Of a stretch of DNA of 19,307 nt, positions 7,036-14,748 are shown piece after piece. The stretch is from positions 1 through 19,307 of the forward strand of contig CAZWHE010000069.1 of the NCBI GenBank assembly GCA_964633825.1, in the 5' to 3' direction. Made by a program: the position numbers and the translations under genes. The notes below the pieces were generated by a model. The model saw nothing but the letters and a program-made list of their open reading frames with translations, did not search any database and was not told where the DNA came from. How positions within the stretch are numbered: position 1 is the first letter of the stretch; each line of letters starts with the position of its first letter. This stretch comes from CAZWHE01 sp964633825 (GTDB lineage: Bacteria > Planctomycetota > B15-G4 > CAYZWU01).

Positions 7036-8001
7036 ATGGCGGAGCTGAAGAACGAGTTCTCCTGGTCGAAGACGCGGGACGAGATGTTCCGGAAGTGCCC
7101 GCGGCGGTACTACTTCAATTACTACGGCTCCTGGGGCGGGTGGGAGCCGGACTGCGACGACAGAACGCGCAAGCTCTACATCCTCAAGAAACTGACGACA
7201 CGGCCCATGTGGGCCGGCTCAAAGGTCCACGACTGCATCAAGAGATCGCTCAAGAACATCCACAGCGGCATCGATCCCATGCCGGGGAACGACGCCATCG
7301 AAACGACGATCGCCATCATGAGAAAGGATTTCGCCAACTCGCGCCGCGGCGACTACTGGCGGAACCCGAAGACCTGCGGCTTCATCGAGCACGAGCACGC
7401 CATGGAAGTGCCCGACGGCGCCTGGAAGGAGACGGCCGACCACGTGGCCGGCTGCCTGCGGACCTTTTACAAATCCGACGTCTACACCATGATCCGCTCC
7501 CTGCCCGCCGACAGATGGCTCGAGGTGGAAGACTTCTCCCATTTCCGGCTTGTTTCCGACAAGGACGACGACGGCGAGGGGATCAAGATCCACGTGGTGC
7601 TCGACTTCTCTTACCACGACCGCGACGGAAATGTCGTGATCTACGACTGGAAGACGGGACGATCGGACACGAAGCGCAACGAGACCCAGCTCGCCTGCTA
7701 CAGTTTCTACGCCACCCAGAGATGGAAAGCCGCGCCAGAACAGGTGACCACCATCGAATTCAACCTGGCGAACGGCAGGAAGTCTCCCTATCACCTGAAG
7801 GGCATCGGCCTCGATGCGATAAGGCAGTACATGACCGCCTCGATCCGCGACATGCGGACGCAGCTCGACGATGCGTCGATGAACAAGGCGAGCGAGGAGA
7901 GATTCGCCATGACGGCCGGCGAGGCCGAGTGCCGGTGGTGCAATTTCATGACGATTTGTCCGAAAGACGCGGTTTGCCCGAAGGGGCGGGGAGGGACGTG
8001 A
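7036..8001 (+). CDS. stand-alone RecB-like PD-(D/E)XK protein with a probable Fe-S cluster
   Basis: A 321-residue protein of the RecB/AddB/Cas4-like PD-(D/E)XK nuclease family. The active-site pieces are in order: Asp190 (VVLDFSY), Asp204-Trp-Lys206 (YDWKTG) and the RecB-family Gln218-x3-Tyr222. Cys21 (KCPRRYYF) at the N-terminus and Cys299, Cys302 and Cys308 at the C-terminus form the one-plus-three cysteine pattern that holds a 4Fe-4S cluster in AddB and Cas4. No helicase domain is attached. The ATG at 7036 is chosen because the nuclease fold begins immediately (ELKNEFSWSKT) and a -10-like box lies just upstream; a start 13 codons earlier is possible. Its stop overlaps the next ATG by one base. 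Neighbours give no CRISPR or repair context, so the biological role (DNA repair, defence or RNA processing) is open. Confidence 0.88.
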   Translation: MAELKNEFSWSKTRDEMFRKCPRRYYFNYYGSWGGWEPDCDDRTRKLYILKKLTTRPMWAGSKVHDCIKRSLKNIHSGIDPMPGNDAIETTIAIMRKDFANSRRGDYWRNPKTCGFIEHEHAMEVPDGAWKETADHVAGCLRTFYKSDVYTMIRSLPADRWLEVEDFSHFRLVSDKDDDGEGIKIHVVLDFSYHDRDGNVVIYDWKTGRSDTKRNETQLACYSFYATQRWKAAPEQVTTIEFNLANGRKSPYHLKGIGLDAIRQYMTASIRDMRTQLDDASMNKASEERFAMTAGEAECRWCNFMTICPKDAVCPKGRGGT

Positions 8002-9059
8002 TGCAGCAATTATCGAGAGGAGCGGGCTTTTCGCTCGCCATCATCGCACTCACGGCGGCGGGCGTGGCCCTGATCGCATTGAAAAGCATTCTCCTGCCCT
8101 TTATCGTGGCCTTCTTCCTGGCCGAGCTCGCCGGTCCGTCGGTGACGTACATCAAAAAGAAAGGGCTCCCCACCGGCCCGGCCATCCTGGTCATCATCCT
8201 GCTCACCGCGGCGGCGATCTTTCTCGTGGGCAAGATCTTCTACAGCCAGGTGCCGGGCTTCCTCGAGGAGTTCCCCTCGTACCGGCAGAGGATACTCGAC
8301 GCCGTCGACAGCATCGCCGCGGCGCTCCCCTCCTCGGTGACGGAGCTCGTCTCAGCGGACTGGAGCCAAATCCTGCCCGGAAAAGAGGTGGCCCAGGCCG
8401 TGGCCGGCACGATCGGCACGCTCTTCAGCCTCCTCGGAACATTTCTTCTCATCCTGCTCTACATGGTTTTTCTCCTTCTCGAAAGGGAGTCCTTCCTCTT
8501 CCGCGTGAAGAAAGCCTGGCCCGGCGAAAAAGGCTCGCGGCTCATCTCCATCGTCGACAACATCCAGAAGCAGACGGAGAACTACATCACCGGCAAAACC
8601 CTGACCAGCCTCTTGACGGCGGCCCTGGTCACCCTCTTCCTCTCCATCATGCAGGTGAAGTTCTTCTTCATCTGGGGGCTTCTGACCTTTCTGCTGAACT
8701 ACATCCCCAACATCGGCTCGTTCATCGCCACCATCCTCCCCGTGATGATGGCGGCCGTCCAGATCGATCCCGTCTTCTCCCCCGTCAAGACGGCCGTTCT
8801 CGCCGCGGCCCTCATCACGATCCAGTTCGCAGTGGGAAGCATTCTCGAGCCGAAGCTCCTCGGCGACAGGCTCCGCCTCAGCCCGCTCGTCGTCTTTCTC
8901 TCCTTCATCCTCTGGGGATGGATCTGGGGCGTGCCGGGCATGATCCTCTCCGTGCCGATTGCGGCCCTGCTCAAGATCGTTTTCGAAAACGTGGAAACGC
9001 TGAAGCCGGCGGCCATCCTGATCAGCTCAGACAAGCCGAAACCCGAAAAACCCAATTGA
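8001..9059 (+). CDS. AI-2E family (UPF0118/PerM-type) membrane transporter
   Basis: A 352-residue polytopic inner-membrane protein. Two hydrophobic segments at the N-terminus and a third near 60-80 are followed by a soluble stretch (about 85-135). After that come further membrane segments with the family hallmarks NYIPNIGSFIATILP and EPKLLGDRLRLSPLVVFLSF, then GWIWGVPGMILSVPI. Family members include TqsA, linked to autoinducer-2 export, and Na+/H+ antiporters, so the transported substrate cannot be assigned. Translation is coupled to the nuclease gene (TGATG), with a GGGAGGGA Shine-Dalgarno at 7989-7996. The C-terminal tail is Lys/Pro-rich. Confidence 0.93.
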   Translation: MQQLSRGAGFSLAIIALTAAGVALIALKSILLPFIVAFFLAELAGPSVTYIKKKGLPTGPAILVIILLTAAAIFLVGKIFYSQVPGFLEEFPSYRQRILDAVDSIAAALPSSVTELVSADWSQILPGKEVAQAVAGTIGTLFSLLGTFLLILLYMVFLLLERESFLFRVKKAWPGEKGSRLISIVDNIQKQTENYITGKTLTSLLTAALVTLFLSIMQVKFFFIWGLLTFLLNYIPNIGSFIATILPVMMAAVQIDPVFSPVKTAVLAAALITIQFAVGSILEPKLLGDRLRLSPLVVFLSFILWGWIWGVPGMILSVPIAALLKIVFENVETLKPAAILISSDKPKPEKPN

Positions 9060-9074
9060 CCCGAGGTGAGTGCC

Positions 9075-10868
9075 ATGAAAGATTTCATCAAGAACATTAT
9101 CGCCACCTTCGCGGGGCTCGTCCTCTTTTCGGGCCTGCTCTTTCTTCTGCTTCTCGCCCTGGCCGCCGAGGAGCCCGTCGAGGTTCCAGAGGGGGCCCTG
9201 CTGACGATCGACTTGTCGGTCCCGATCTCGGACAAGCCGTACCGCCCCGGCTCGGACGACCTCGTCATGGACGCGCTCATGGGCGGCGACAGCGAATCGA
9301 TGACGCTCCACACGGTCTGCGAAGCGATCGGGCGCGCGGCCGACGACGACAACATCGCCGGGATCACCATTCACGGCGAAATGAGCGCCCGCGGCCTCAG
9401 CTCGGGATGGGCGGCGCTCAAGGAGATCCGGGGCGAGCTGATCCGTTTCAGGGAGTCGGGCAAGAAGGTCTATGCCTACAACATGGGATTCGGAGAACGG
9501 GAATACTACCTCGCGTCCGCGGCCGACACGGTCTGCATCCATCCCATGGGCATCCTCGTCTTCAACGGATTCGCCGCGGAGCGGCTCTATTTCGCCGGGG
9601 CGCTGAAAAAGGCCGGCATCGAGGTGCAGGTGACGCGAGTGGGCAAGTACAAGTCGGCCGTCGAGCCCTATATTCTCGATGAGATGAGCCCCGAGAACCG
9701 CGCCCAGGAAGAGAAGCTCCTCGCCGATCTCTTCGGCGTGCTCCTCGAGGAGCTCTCCCTCTCGCGCGGCATCCCCGTGGATAAGCTCCGCGGCCTCGCC
9801 GACAAGGGCGGCTTCTTCCAGGGAAAGGACGCCGTGGAAGCCGGCCTCGCCGACAAGGCCCTCTACTTCGACGACGTGATCGAAGAGCTCAAGGAGCTCA
9901 CCGGCGCCGACGAAGAGGACGAGACCTTCGAGCAGATCGCGCTCGCCGACTACGCCGGGACGCTGAAGGACGGCGGCACATCGGACGACGAGATCGCCGT
10001 GATCTACGCCGAGGGCGACATCGTGGACGGATCGAACGAGAGAGAAGCGGGCGGCGACACCGTGGCCGGGCTCCTGCGCAAGGCCCGCCTCGACGAGGAC
10101 GTGAAAGCCGTTGTCCTGCGCGTCAACAGCCCGGGCGGCAGCGCCACGGCTTCCGAGGTGATCCAGCGCGAAACAAAGCTCATCAAGAAGGAAAAACCCC
10201 TCGTCGTCTCCATGGGACACCTGGCCGCTTCGGGCGGCTACTGGATCTCCGCCTACGCCGACGAGATCGTGGCCGAGCCGAACACGATCACCGGTTCGAT
10301 CGGAGTCTTCGGCATGATCCCCAACGCCCAGAAGCTCATCAACGACTTCGGGATCCATGCCTGCACCGTGAAAACATCGAAGCACGCCGACATGGAGAGC
10401 GTCTTCCGCCCCAGGACGGAAGAGGAGCTCGGAATCATCCAGAGCCTCGTCGACCGCTGCTACGACGACTTCCTCGACCGCGTCGCCGAGGGCCGGGGCC
10501 TGAAGCGGGAGAAGGTGCACGAGATCGCCCAGGGCCGGGTCTGGTCCGGGCTGGAGGCGAAGAAGATCGGGCTCGTCGACACGATCGGCGGCCTCGGGGA
10601 CGCCGTCGAAGCCGCCGCCCGCCGCGCCGGCCTGGAGGGCGATTACACCCTCACGTTCTTCCAGGAAAAGAAATCGCTCCTCGACGACGTGATCGATACC
10701 TTCTTCGATATCGACAGCGGCAAAACCCCTGTCGGACCGGGCGGCGAGCGCCCAGGCTTTGGGGCGGCCGGAGTGTCGAGCCTCTTGAGAATGCTCGGGT
10801 CGTTGAAGCGCCTCAACGACCCAGGCGGCGTCTACGCCAGGATGCCCTACGATTTGACAGTTTTGTGA
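9075..10868 (+). CDS. sppA: signal peptide peptidase SppA, 67K (long) type
   Basis: A 597-residue membrane-anchored serine protease that degrades cleaved signal peptides. An N-terminal transmembrane segment (about residues 7-30) is followed by two tandem ClpP-like domains, as in the E. coli protein. The catalytic dyad is intact: Lys193 in YKSAVEP in the first half and Ser386 in AASGGYWIS in the second. The start is taken as ATG 9075, since GAGGTG (9063-9068) is a well-placed Shine-Dalgarno with 6-nt spacing; GTG 9066 in the same frame is inside that site. Fifteen bases separate it from the AI-2E-family gene, so it is probably co-transcribed. The last codons contain the promoter of the following gene. 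Confidence 0.96.
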   Translation: MKDFIKNIIATFAGLVLFSGLLFLLLLALAAEEPVEVPEGALLTIDLSVPISDKPYRPGSDDLVMDALMGGDSESMTLHTVCEAIGRAADDDNIAGITIHGEMSARGLSSGWAALKEIRGELIRFRESGKKVYAYNMGFGEREYYLASAADTVCIHPMGILVFNGFAAERLYFAGALKKAGIEVQVTRVGKYKSAVEPYILDEMSPENRAQEEKLLADLFGVLLEELSLSRGIPVDKLRGLADKGGFFQGKDAVEAGLADKALYFDDVIEELKELTGADEEDETFEQIALADYAGTLKDGGTSDDEIAVIYAEGDIVDGSNEREAGGDTVAGLLRKARLDEDVKAVVLRVNSPGGSATASEVIQRETKLIKKEKPLVVSMGHLAASGGYWISAYADEIVAEPNTITGSIGVFGMIPNAQKLINDFGIHACTVKTSKHADMESVFRPRTEEELGIIQSLVDRCYDDFLDRVAEGRGLKREKVHEIAQGRVWSGLEAKKIGLVDTIGGLGDAVEAAARRAGLEGDYTLTFFQEKKSLLDDVIDTFFDIDSGKTPVGPGGERPGFGAAGVSSLLRMLGSLKRLNDPGGVYARMPYDLTVL

Positions 10869-10882
10869 GCGTGGGTAATAAT
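10854..10882 (+). promoter_or_regulatory. strong sigma70 promoter giving a predicted leaderless mRNA
   Basis: A consensus TTGACA (10854-10859) and AATAAT (10877-10882, five of six consensus bases) are separated by 17 bp. The -35 lies in the last codons of sppA. The -10 ends 6 nt before the ATG at 10889, so the transcript should begin at or next to the A of the start codon. There is no Shine-Dalgarno. Confidence 0.65.
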
Positions 10883-10888
10883 TCCTCT

Positions 10889-13800
10889 ATGGCCTCCACA
10901 AAAAACCGAAACAGCCGCGACGAGTACGACCCCCACTACACGGTCTTCCGGGACCTCATGTCCTTCCGCATCCGCGAGGTCCTGCTCGTCTCCAGCCTCT
11001 ACGACTTTTACGTTCTCGAGGAGGACGGACAGCTCGCCGAGAGCCTCGACGTGGAGTTCTACCAGCTCAAGCTGAGCTATTCGCCCCGCATCACCCGCGT
11101 CTCGACGGGCAAGGAGGCCCTGGCCGTTCTCGAATCGGGCGCCTTCGATCTGGTGATCACTATGGCCCGCGTGGGCGAGATGGACGTTCTCCACTTCGGC
11201 CGGGAGGTGAAAAAGAAGTTCCCCGACCTTCCCGTCGTGCTGCTCGCCGACAGCCCGGCCGCGGCCGGGCGCGTCAAGTCCGCCCAGAGCAGGAGCAAGA
11301 TGCTGCGGCCCGGCATCGACCAGGCCTTCGTCTGGCGGGGGGATGTTTCGGTCTTCCTCGCCATCATCAAGTACATCGAAGACAAGCGCAACATCGACAG
11401 GGACACGAAACTGGCCCGCGTCCGGACCATCCTCCTCGTCGAGAACTCGTCCCGCTTCTACTCGTCCTACCTCCCCCTTCTCTACGCGGAGCTGATGAAA
11501 CAGACCCATGCCCTCATGGCGGACGGCGTCAACACGAAACAGCGCCTACGGCGGATGAGAGCGCGGACCAGGGTTCTCCTGGCCGAGACCTTCGAAGAAG
11601 GATGGGAGCTCTTCGAGAAATACAAGAAGTATATTCTTGGAATCATCTCGGACGCCCGTTTCCCGAGAGAGGGCAAATCGGACCCTGAGGCGGGGCTCAA
11701 GTTTCTCAGCAGGACCCGCGAGAAGGATCCCGAAATGCCCTTCCTGGTCCAGTCGTCCGACGAAAAACTGGCTTCCAAATCGAAGAAGATGGGAGCCGGA
11801 TTCCTGAACAAGCGCTCGCCCCACCTCCTCGAAGAGCTGAGCCGCTTCCTCCGGCAGGACCTGGGTTTCGGAGACTTTGTCTTCATCCTCCCCGGCGGGC
11901 GCGAGGTGGGCCGCGTCCACGACATCGCCCACATGGCCGACGTGCTGGCCGAGATCCCCGAAGAGTCGATCCACTACCACGCGATCCGCAACCATTTCTC
12001 CAACTGGTGCATGGCCCGGACCGAGTTCGGCCTGGCCGCCATGCTCAGGCCCCGCAAGGTTTCCGAGTTCAAGGACACGGAAGAGATACGCCAGCACCTG
12101 ATCACGTCCTTCTCCCGGCTCCGCACCGAGGTGCGCCTCGGCGTGGTGGCCGATTTCTCGCGGGCCGAATTCACCGAGATGAGCGGTTTCGCCCGGATCG
12201 GGTCGGGATCGCTCGGCGGCAAGGGACGGGGCCTGGGGTTCATCAACTCGCTTCTCTCCCGCATCGAGCCGAGCGATCATGACGGAGAAAGCGATGACAC
12301 GGAAGAAGCGCCCATTCACATCCCCCCGTCGGCCGTGATCGGAACCGACGTGTTCGACGACTTCATGAAGATGAACAACCTGTCGGGCATCGCCCTGTCG
12401 GACACTTCGGACGACAAGATTGCGAAGGCTTTTCAAAAGAGCCGGCTCCCCGATTCCATCGTGGAAGACCTGAAGGTCTTCGTGGACCGGATCAGGTATC
12501 CCATCGCCGTGCGCTCGTCGAGCCTTCTCGAAGACTCGTACCACCACGCCTTCGCCGGGATCTACCGGACCACCATGCTCGCCAACATCAAGGACAGCAT
12601 CGGGGACAGGCTCAGCGAGCTCTGTGAAACGATCAAGCTCATATACGCATCCACCTTTTTCCGCAACGCCAAGGCCTATCTCCAAAACACGCCCCTTCTC
12701 ATGGAAGAGGAAAAGATGGCCGTGGTGATCCAAAAGCTCGTGGGACGGCGGTACGGAAAATTCTTTTACCCCGATATCGCCGGAGTGGCGCGGTCCTACA
12801 ACTACTACCCTCTCCAAGACATGAAACCCGGAGACGGCGTCGCCGTGGCCGCTCTCGGATTGGGAAAGACCGTGGTGGACGGAAACCGGGCGGTCCGTTT
12901 TTCACCCACGCGCCCCCAGATCCTTCCGCAGTTTTTCGACACCAAAGCCTGCCTCGAAAACGCGCAGCGTGAGTTCTACGCCCTCGACCTGAGCCGGCCC
13001 GGAATCCCGCATCTCGATCAACCTGAAGGCTGGCTTGTTCTGCTCGATCTGAGTGAGGCGGAAAAGCACGGCACCCTGGCAGCCGTGGGATCGGTCTACT
13101 CCCCGGACAACAACGCCGTCTACAGCGGGATATCGAGATCGGGGATCCGCCTCGTCACGTTCAGCCCCATCCTGAAAACCAGGATCTTTCCTCTTCCCAG
13201 GATTTTGTCCCATATACTCGACATGGGAAGCCGCGCCCTCGGCTGCGCCGTGGAGATCGAATTCGCCGCCAACCTCAATCCCGGACAGGGAAAGGCACCC
13301 GAATTCGCCTTTCTTCAGATCCGGCCCATGACCGTGGACGCCGAGGCCGAGAACCTGGATGCCCTGACCCGCGAGACCGATCCCGATCGGATATTCTGCA
13401 GGACCTCCCAGGCGCTCGGACACGGCCGGATTCGCAGGATCCGGGACGTGGTCTACATCAAGCCCGAAGCATTCGACAGGAGCCGGACCGTGGAAATCGC
13501 CTGCGAGGTGGAATCGATCAACCGCAAACTCGTCCAGGACGGCAGGCCGTTCCTTCTCGTGGGACCGGGGCGTTGGGGCACGGCGGATCGGTGGCTGGGG
13601 ATCCCCGTGGAATGGCACCAGATATCGGGCGTCAAGGCTGTCGTGGAAACCGACATGGAAGGAATCGCCGTCGCTCCTTCGGAAGGAACTCATTTCTTCC
13701 AAAACCTCACCTCCCTCGGGATCGGTTACTTCAGCATTCACGAAAAGAACAAGGAGGGCTGGATCGATTTCGCCTGGCTCGACCGCCAGAAAGCGCGGAA

Positions 13801-13906
13801 TGAAACCTCCTATCTCAGGCACATCGTCCTCAAACGCCCTCTCGACATACGTGTGGACGGCAGGTCGCGGCGCGGGATCATATTGAGACAACCATCCGGC
13901 GAATGA
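10889..13906 (+). CDS. two-receiver PEP synthase-like (PPDK N-terminal) protein
   Basis: A 1005-residue soluble protein. Residues about 25-150 and 170-320 resemble response-regulator receiver domains. The first has Met92 where the phospho-acceptor Asp is expected; the second keeps Asp255 (IISDARFP). From about 435 to 815 comes a PPDK/PEP-synthase ATP-binding domain, with GSLGGKGRGLG near 440-450, AVRSSSLLED near 540, ALGLGKTVVDG and the closing QIRPM near 810. The swivelling phosphohistidine and PEP-binding TIM-barrel domains of true PEP synthase are absent. In their place is a roughly 190-residue module with GPGRWGTADRWLGIP (about 892) and GTHFFQNLTSLGIGYF (about 933). From memory, similar proteins occur in Bacteroidota without known function. 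The ATG at 10889 is chosen for its position relative to the promoter. It is unlikely to make PEP. A phospho-regulated ATP-dependent phosphotransferase is possible. Confidence 0.9.
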   Translation: MASTKNRNSRDEYDPHYTVFRDLMSFRIREVLLVSSLYDFYVLEEDGQLAESLDVEFYQLKLSYSPRITRVSTGKEALAVLESGAFDLVITMARVGEMDVLHFGREVKKKFPDLPVVLLADSPAAAGRVKSAQSRSKMLRPGIDQAFVWRGDVSVFLAIIKYIEDKRNIDRDTKLARVRTILLVENSSRFYSSYLPLLYAELMKQTHALMADGVNTKQRLRRMRARTRVLLAETFEEGWELFEKYKKYILGIISDARFPREGKSDPEAGLKFLSRTREKDPEMPFLVQSSDEKLASKSKKMGAGFLNKRSPHLLEELSRFLRQDLGFGDFVFILPGGREVGRVHDIAHMADVLAEIPEESIHYHAIRNHFSNWCMARTEFGLAAMLRPRKVSEFKDTEEIRQHLITSFSRLRTEVRLGVVADFSRAEFTEMSGFARIGSGSLGGKGRGLGFINSLLSRIEPSDHDGESDDTEEAPIHIPPSAVIGTDVFDDFMKMNNLSGIALSDTSDDKIAKAFQKSRLPDSIVEDLKVFVDRIRYPIAVRSSSLLEDSYHHAFAGIYRTTMLANIKDSIGDRLSELCETIKLIYASTFFRNAKAYLQNTPLLMEEEKMAVVIQKLVGRRYGKFFYPDIAGVARSYNYYPLQDMKPGDGVAVAALGLGKTVVDGNRAVRFSPTRPQILPQFFDTKACLENAQREFYALDLSRPGIPHLDQPEGWLVLLDLSEAEKHGTLAAVGSVYSPDNNAVYSGISRSGIRLVTFSPILKTRIFPLPRILSHILDMGSRALGCAVEIEFAANLNPGQGKAPEFAFLQIRPMTVDAEAENLDALTRETDPDRIFCRTSQALGHGRIRRIRDVVYIKPEAFDRSRTVEIACEVESINRKLVQDGRPFLLVGPGRWGTADRWLGIPVEWHQISGVKAVVETDMEGIAVAPSEGTHFFQNLTSLGIGYFSIHEKNKEGWIDFAWLDRQKARNETSYLRHIVLKRPLDIRVDGRSRRGIILRQPSGE

Positions 13907-14738
13907 ACTCGGGAAGGGTGAAGGCCGCCTTGTGGATCCCGGCGTTATAATACCCGAACTCGATCCCGGAACGTTCCACGCGCCGTTCATCGAAATCAGC
14001 GACCGGGCAGAGCCCTTTCGATGCAAAGGTGAAGGACCAGAGCCCGCCTGGATAGGTCAGGTTCGAATAGTTATAGAGGCGGACGGGCTCGAAGAACTTC
14101 TTCAGAACTCCCAGGAGCGCCGCCTGGGTTTCGGCTTCGTAGAAGGGGGACTCGCCCTGGGAAACCACGATCCCGCTGTTGGTGAGGACTTTCCCGACGT
14201 TCGAGTAGAACCCGTCCCCGAAGAGGGGCTGCGCCGGTCCGATCGGATCGGTGGAATCGACGATCACCAGGTCGAACCGTTCGTCCGTTTCGGCCACGAA
14301 CTTCACACCGTCGTCCACGATCACCGTGGCGCGCGGATCGTCGAGAGCCGCAGCCGTCGAGGGAATGAATTCCCTGCACGCATCGATCACCATGGCGTCG
14401 ATCTCGACGAGCTTGCACTCTTTCACCGAGGGGTGCTTGAGCACTTCGCGCACCGTGCCGCCGTCCCCCCCGCCGATGACGAGAACTCTCTGAGGATCGG
14501 GATGCACGAAGAGGGGCACGTGGGCGATCATCTCGTGGTAGACGAACTCATCCCGCTCGGAGATCATGACCAGCCCGTCGTTGAGGAGCATGCGGCCGAA
14601 TCCCTCGGTTTCGAGGACATCGATCTGCTGGTATGGGCTCTTTCCGGAAAAGAGGGTCCTTTTCACGCGGTAGCGTATGGCGACAATGTCCCTGTGCTTC
14701 TCTTCCATCCAGAGATTGCGCTCGGCTTTAATGGTCAA
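13878..14738 (-). CDS. speE: spermidine synthase (polyamine aminopropyltransferase)
   Basis: A 286-residue cytoplasmic enzyme that transfers the aminopropyl group of decarboxylated AdoMet to putrescine. It shows the N-terminal WMEEKHRD segment, the ISERDEFVYHEM motif at 59-70, the nucleotide loop IGGGDGG at 88-94, VEIDAMV at 111-117 and the catalytic DSTDP (Asp161, Asp164). It looks most like the Bacillus-type enzyme, including the HVPLFVHP and TYPGGLW segments. I favour a TTG start at 14738, 5 nt after GGAGG within a ten-base match to the 16S 3' end. GTG 14744, which overlaps the speD stop, is in frame and would add two residues. The gene is two bases from speD. Its last 29 bp overlap the end of the convergent PEP-synthase-like gene. 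Confidence 0.95.
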   Translation of the reverse strand: MTIKAERNLWMEEKHRDIVAIRYRVKRTLFSGKSPYQQIDVLETEGFGRMLLNDGLVMISERDEFVYHEMIAHVPLFVHPDPQRVLVIGGGDGGTVREVLKHPSVKECKLVEIDAMVIDACREFIPSTAAALDDPRATVIVDDGVKFVAETDERFDLVIVDSTDPIGPAQPLFGDGFYSNVGKVLTNSGIVVSQGESPFYEAETQAALLGVLKKFFEPVRLYNYSNLTYPGGLWSFTFASKGLCPVADFDERRVERSGIEFGYYNAGIHKAAFTLPEFIRRMVVSI

Positions 14739-14748
14739 GATCACCTCC
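14739..14748 (-). promoter_or_regulatory. near-perfect ribosome binding site of speE, overlapping the speD stop
   Basis: On the minus strand GGAGGTGATC (14748-14739) is complementary to ten bases of the usual 16S rRNA 3' end and contains the TGA stop of speD. It positions ribosomes on TTG 14738 and implies coupled translation of the two polyamine enzymes. Confidence 0.65.

Noticed and set aside
7036..8001. Possible Cas4 and a CRISPR system
   Set aside because: The Cys and PD-(D/E)XK pattern is Cas4-like, but there is no repeat-spacer array or other cas gene in the window.
8001..9059. Naming the membrane protein tqsA and proposing quorum sensing
   Set aside because: The family is functionally mixed and no luxS or AI-2 receptor gene is nearby.
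9027..10520. 497-codon open frame on the minus strand, opposite sppA
   Set aside because: It is a mirror of the well-conserved SppA coding sequence and has no domain of its own.
10889..13906. Annotation as phosphoenolpyruvate synthase (ppsA)
   Set aside because: Only the ATP-binding portion is shared. The phosphohistidine and PEP-binding domains needed for the reaction are not present.
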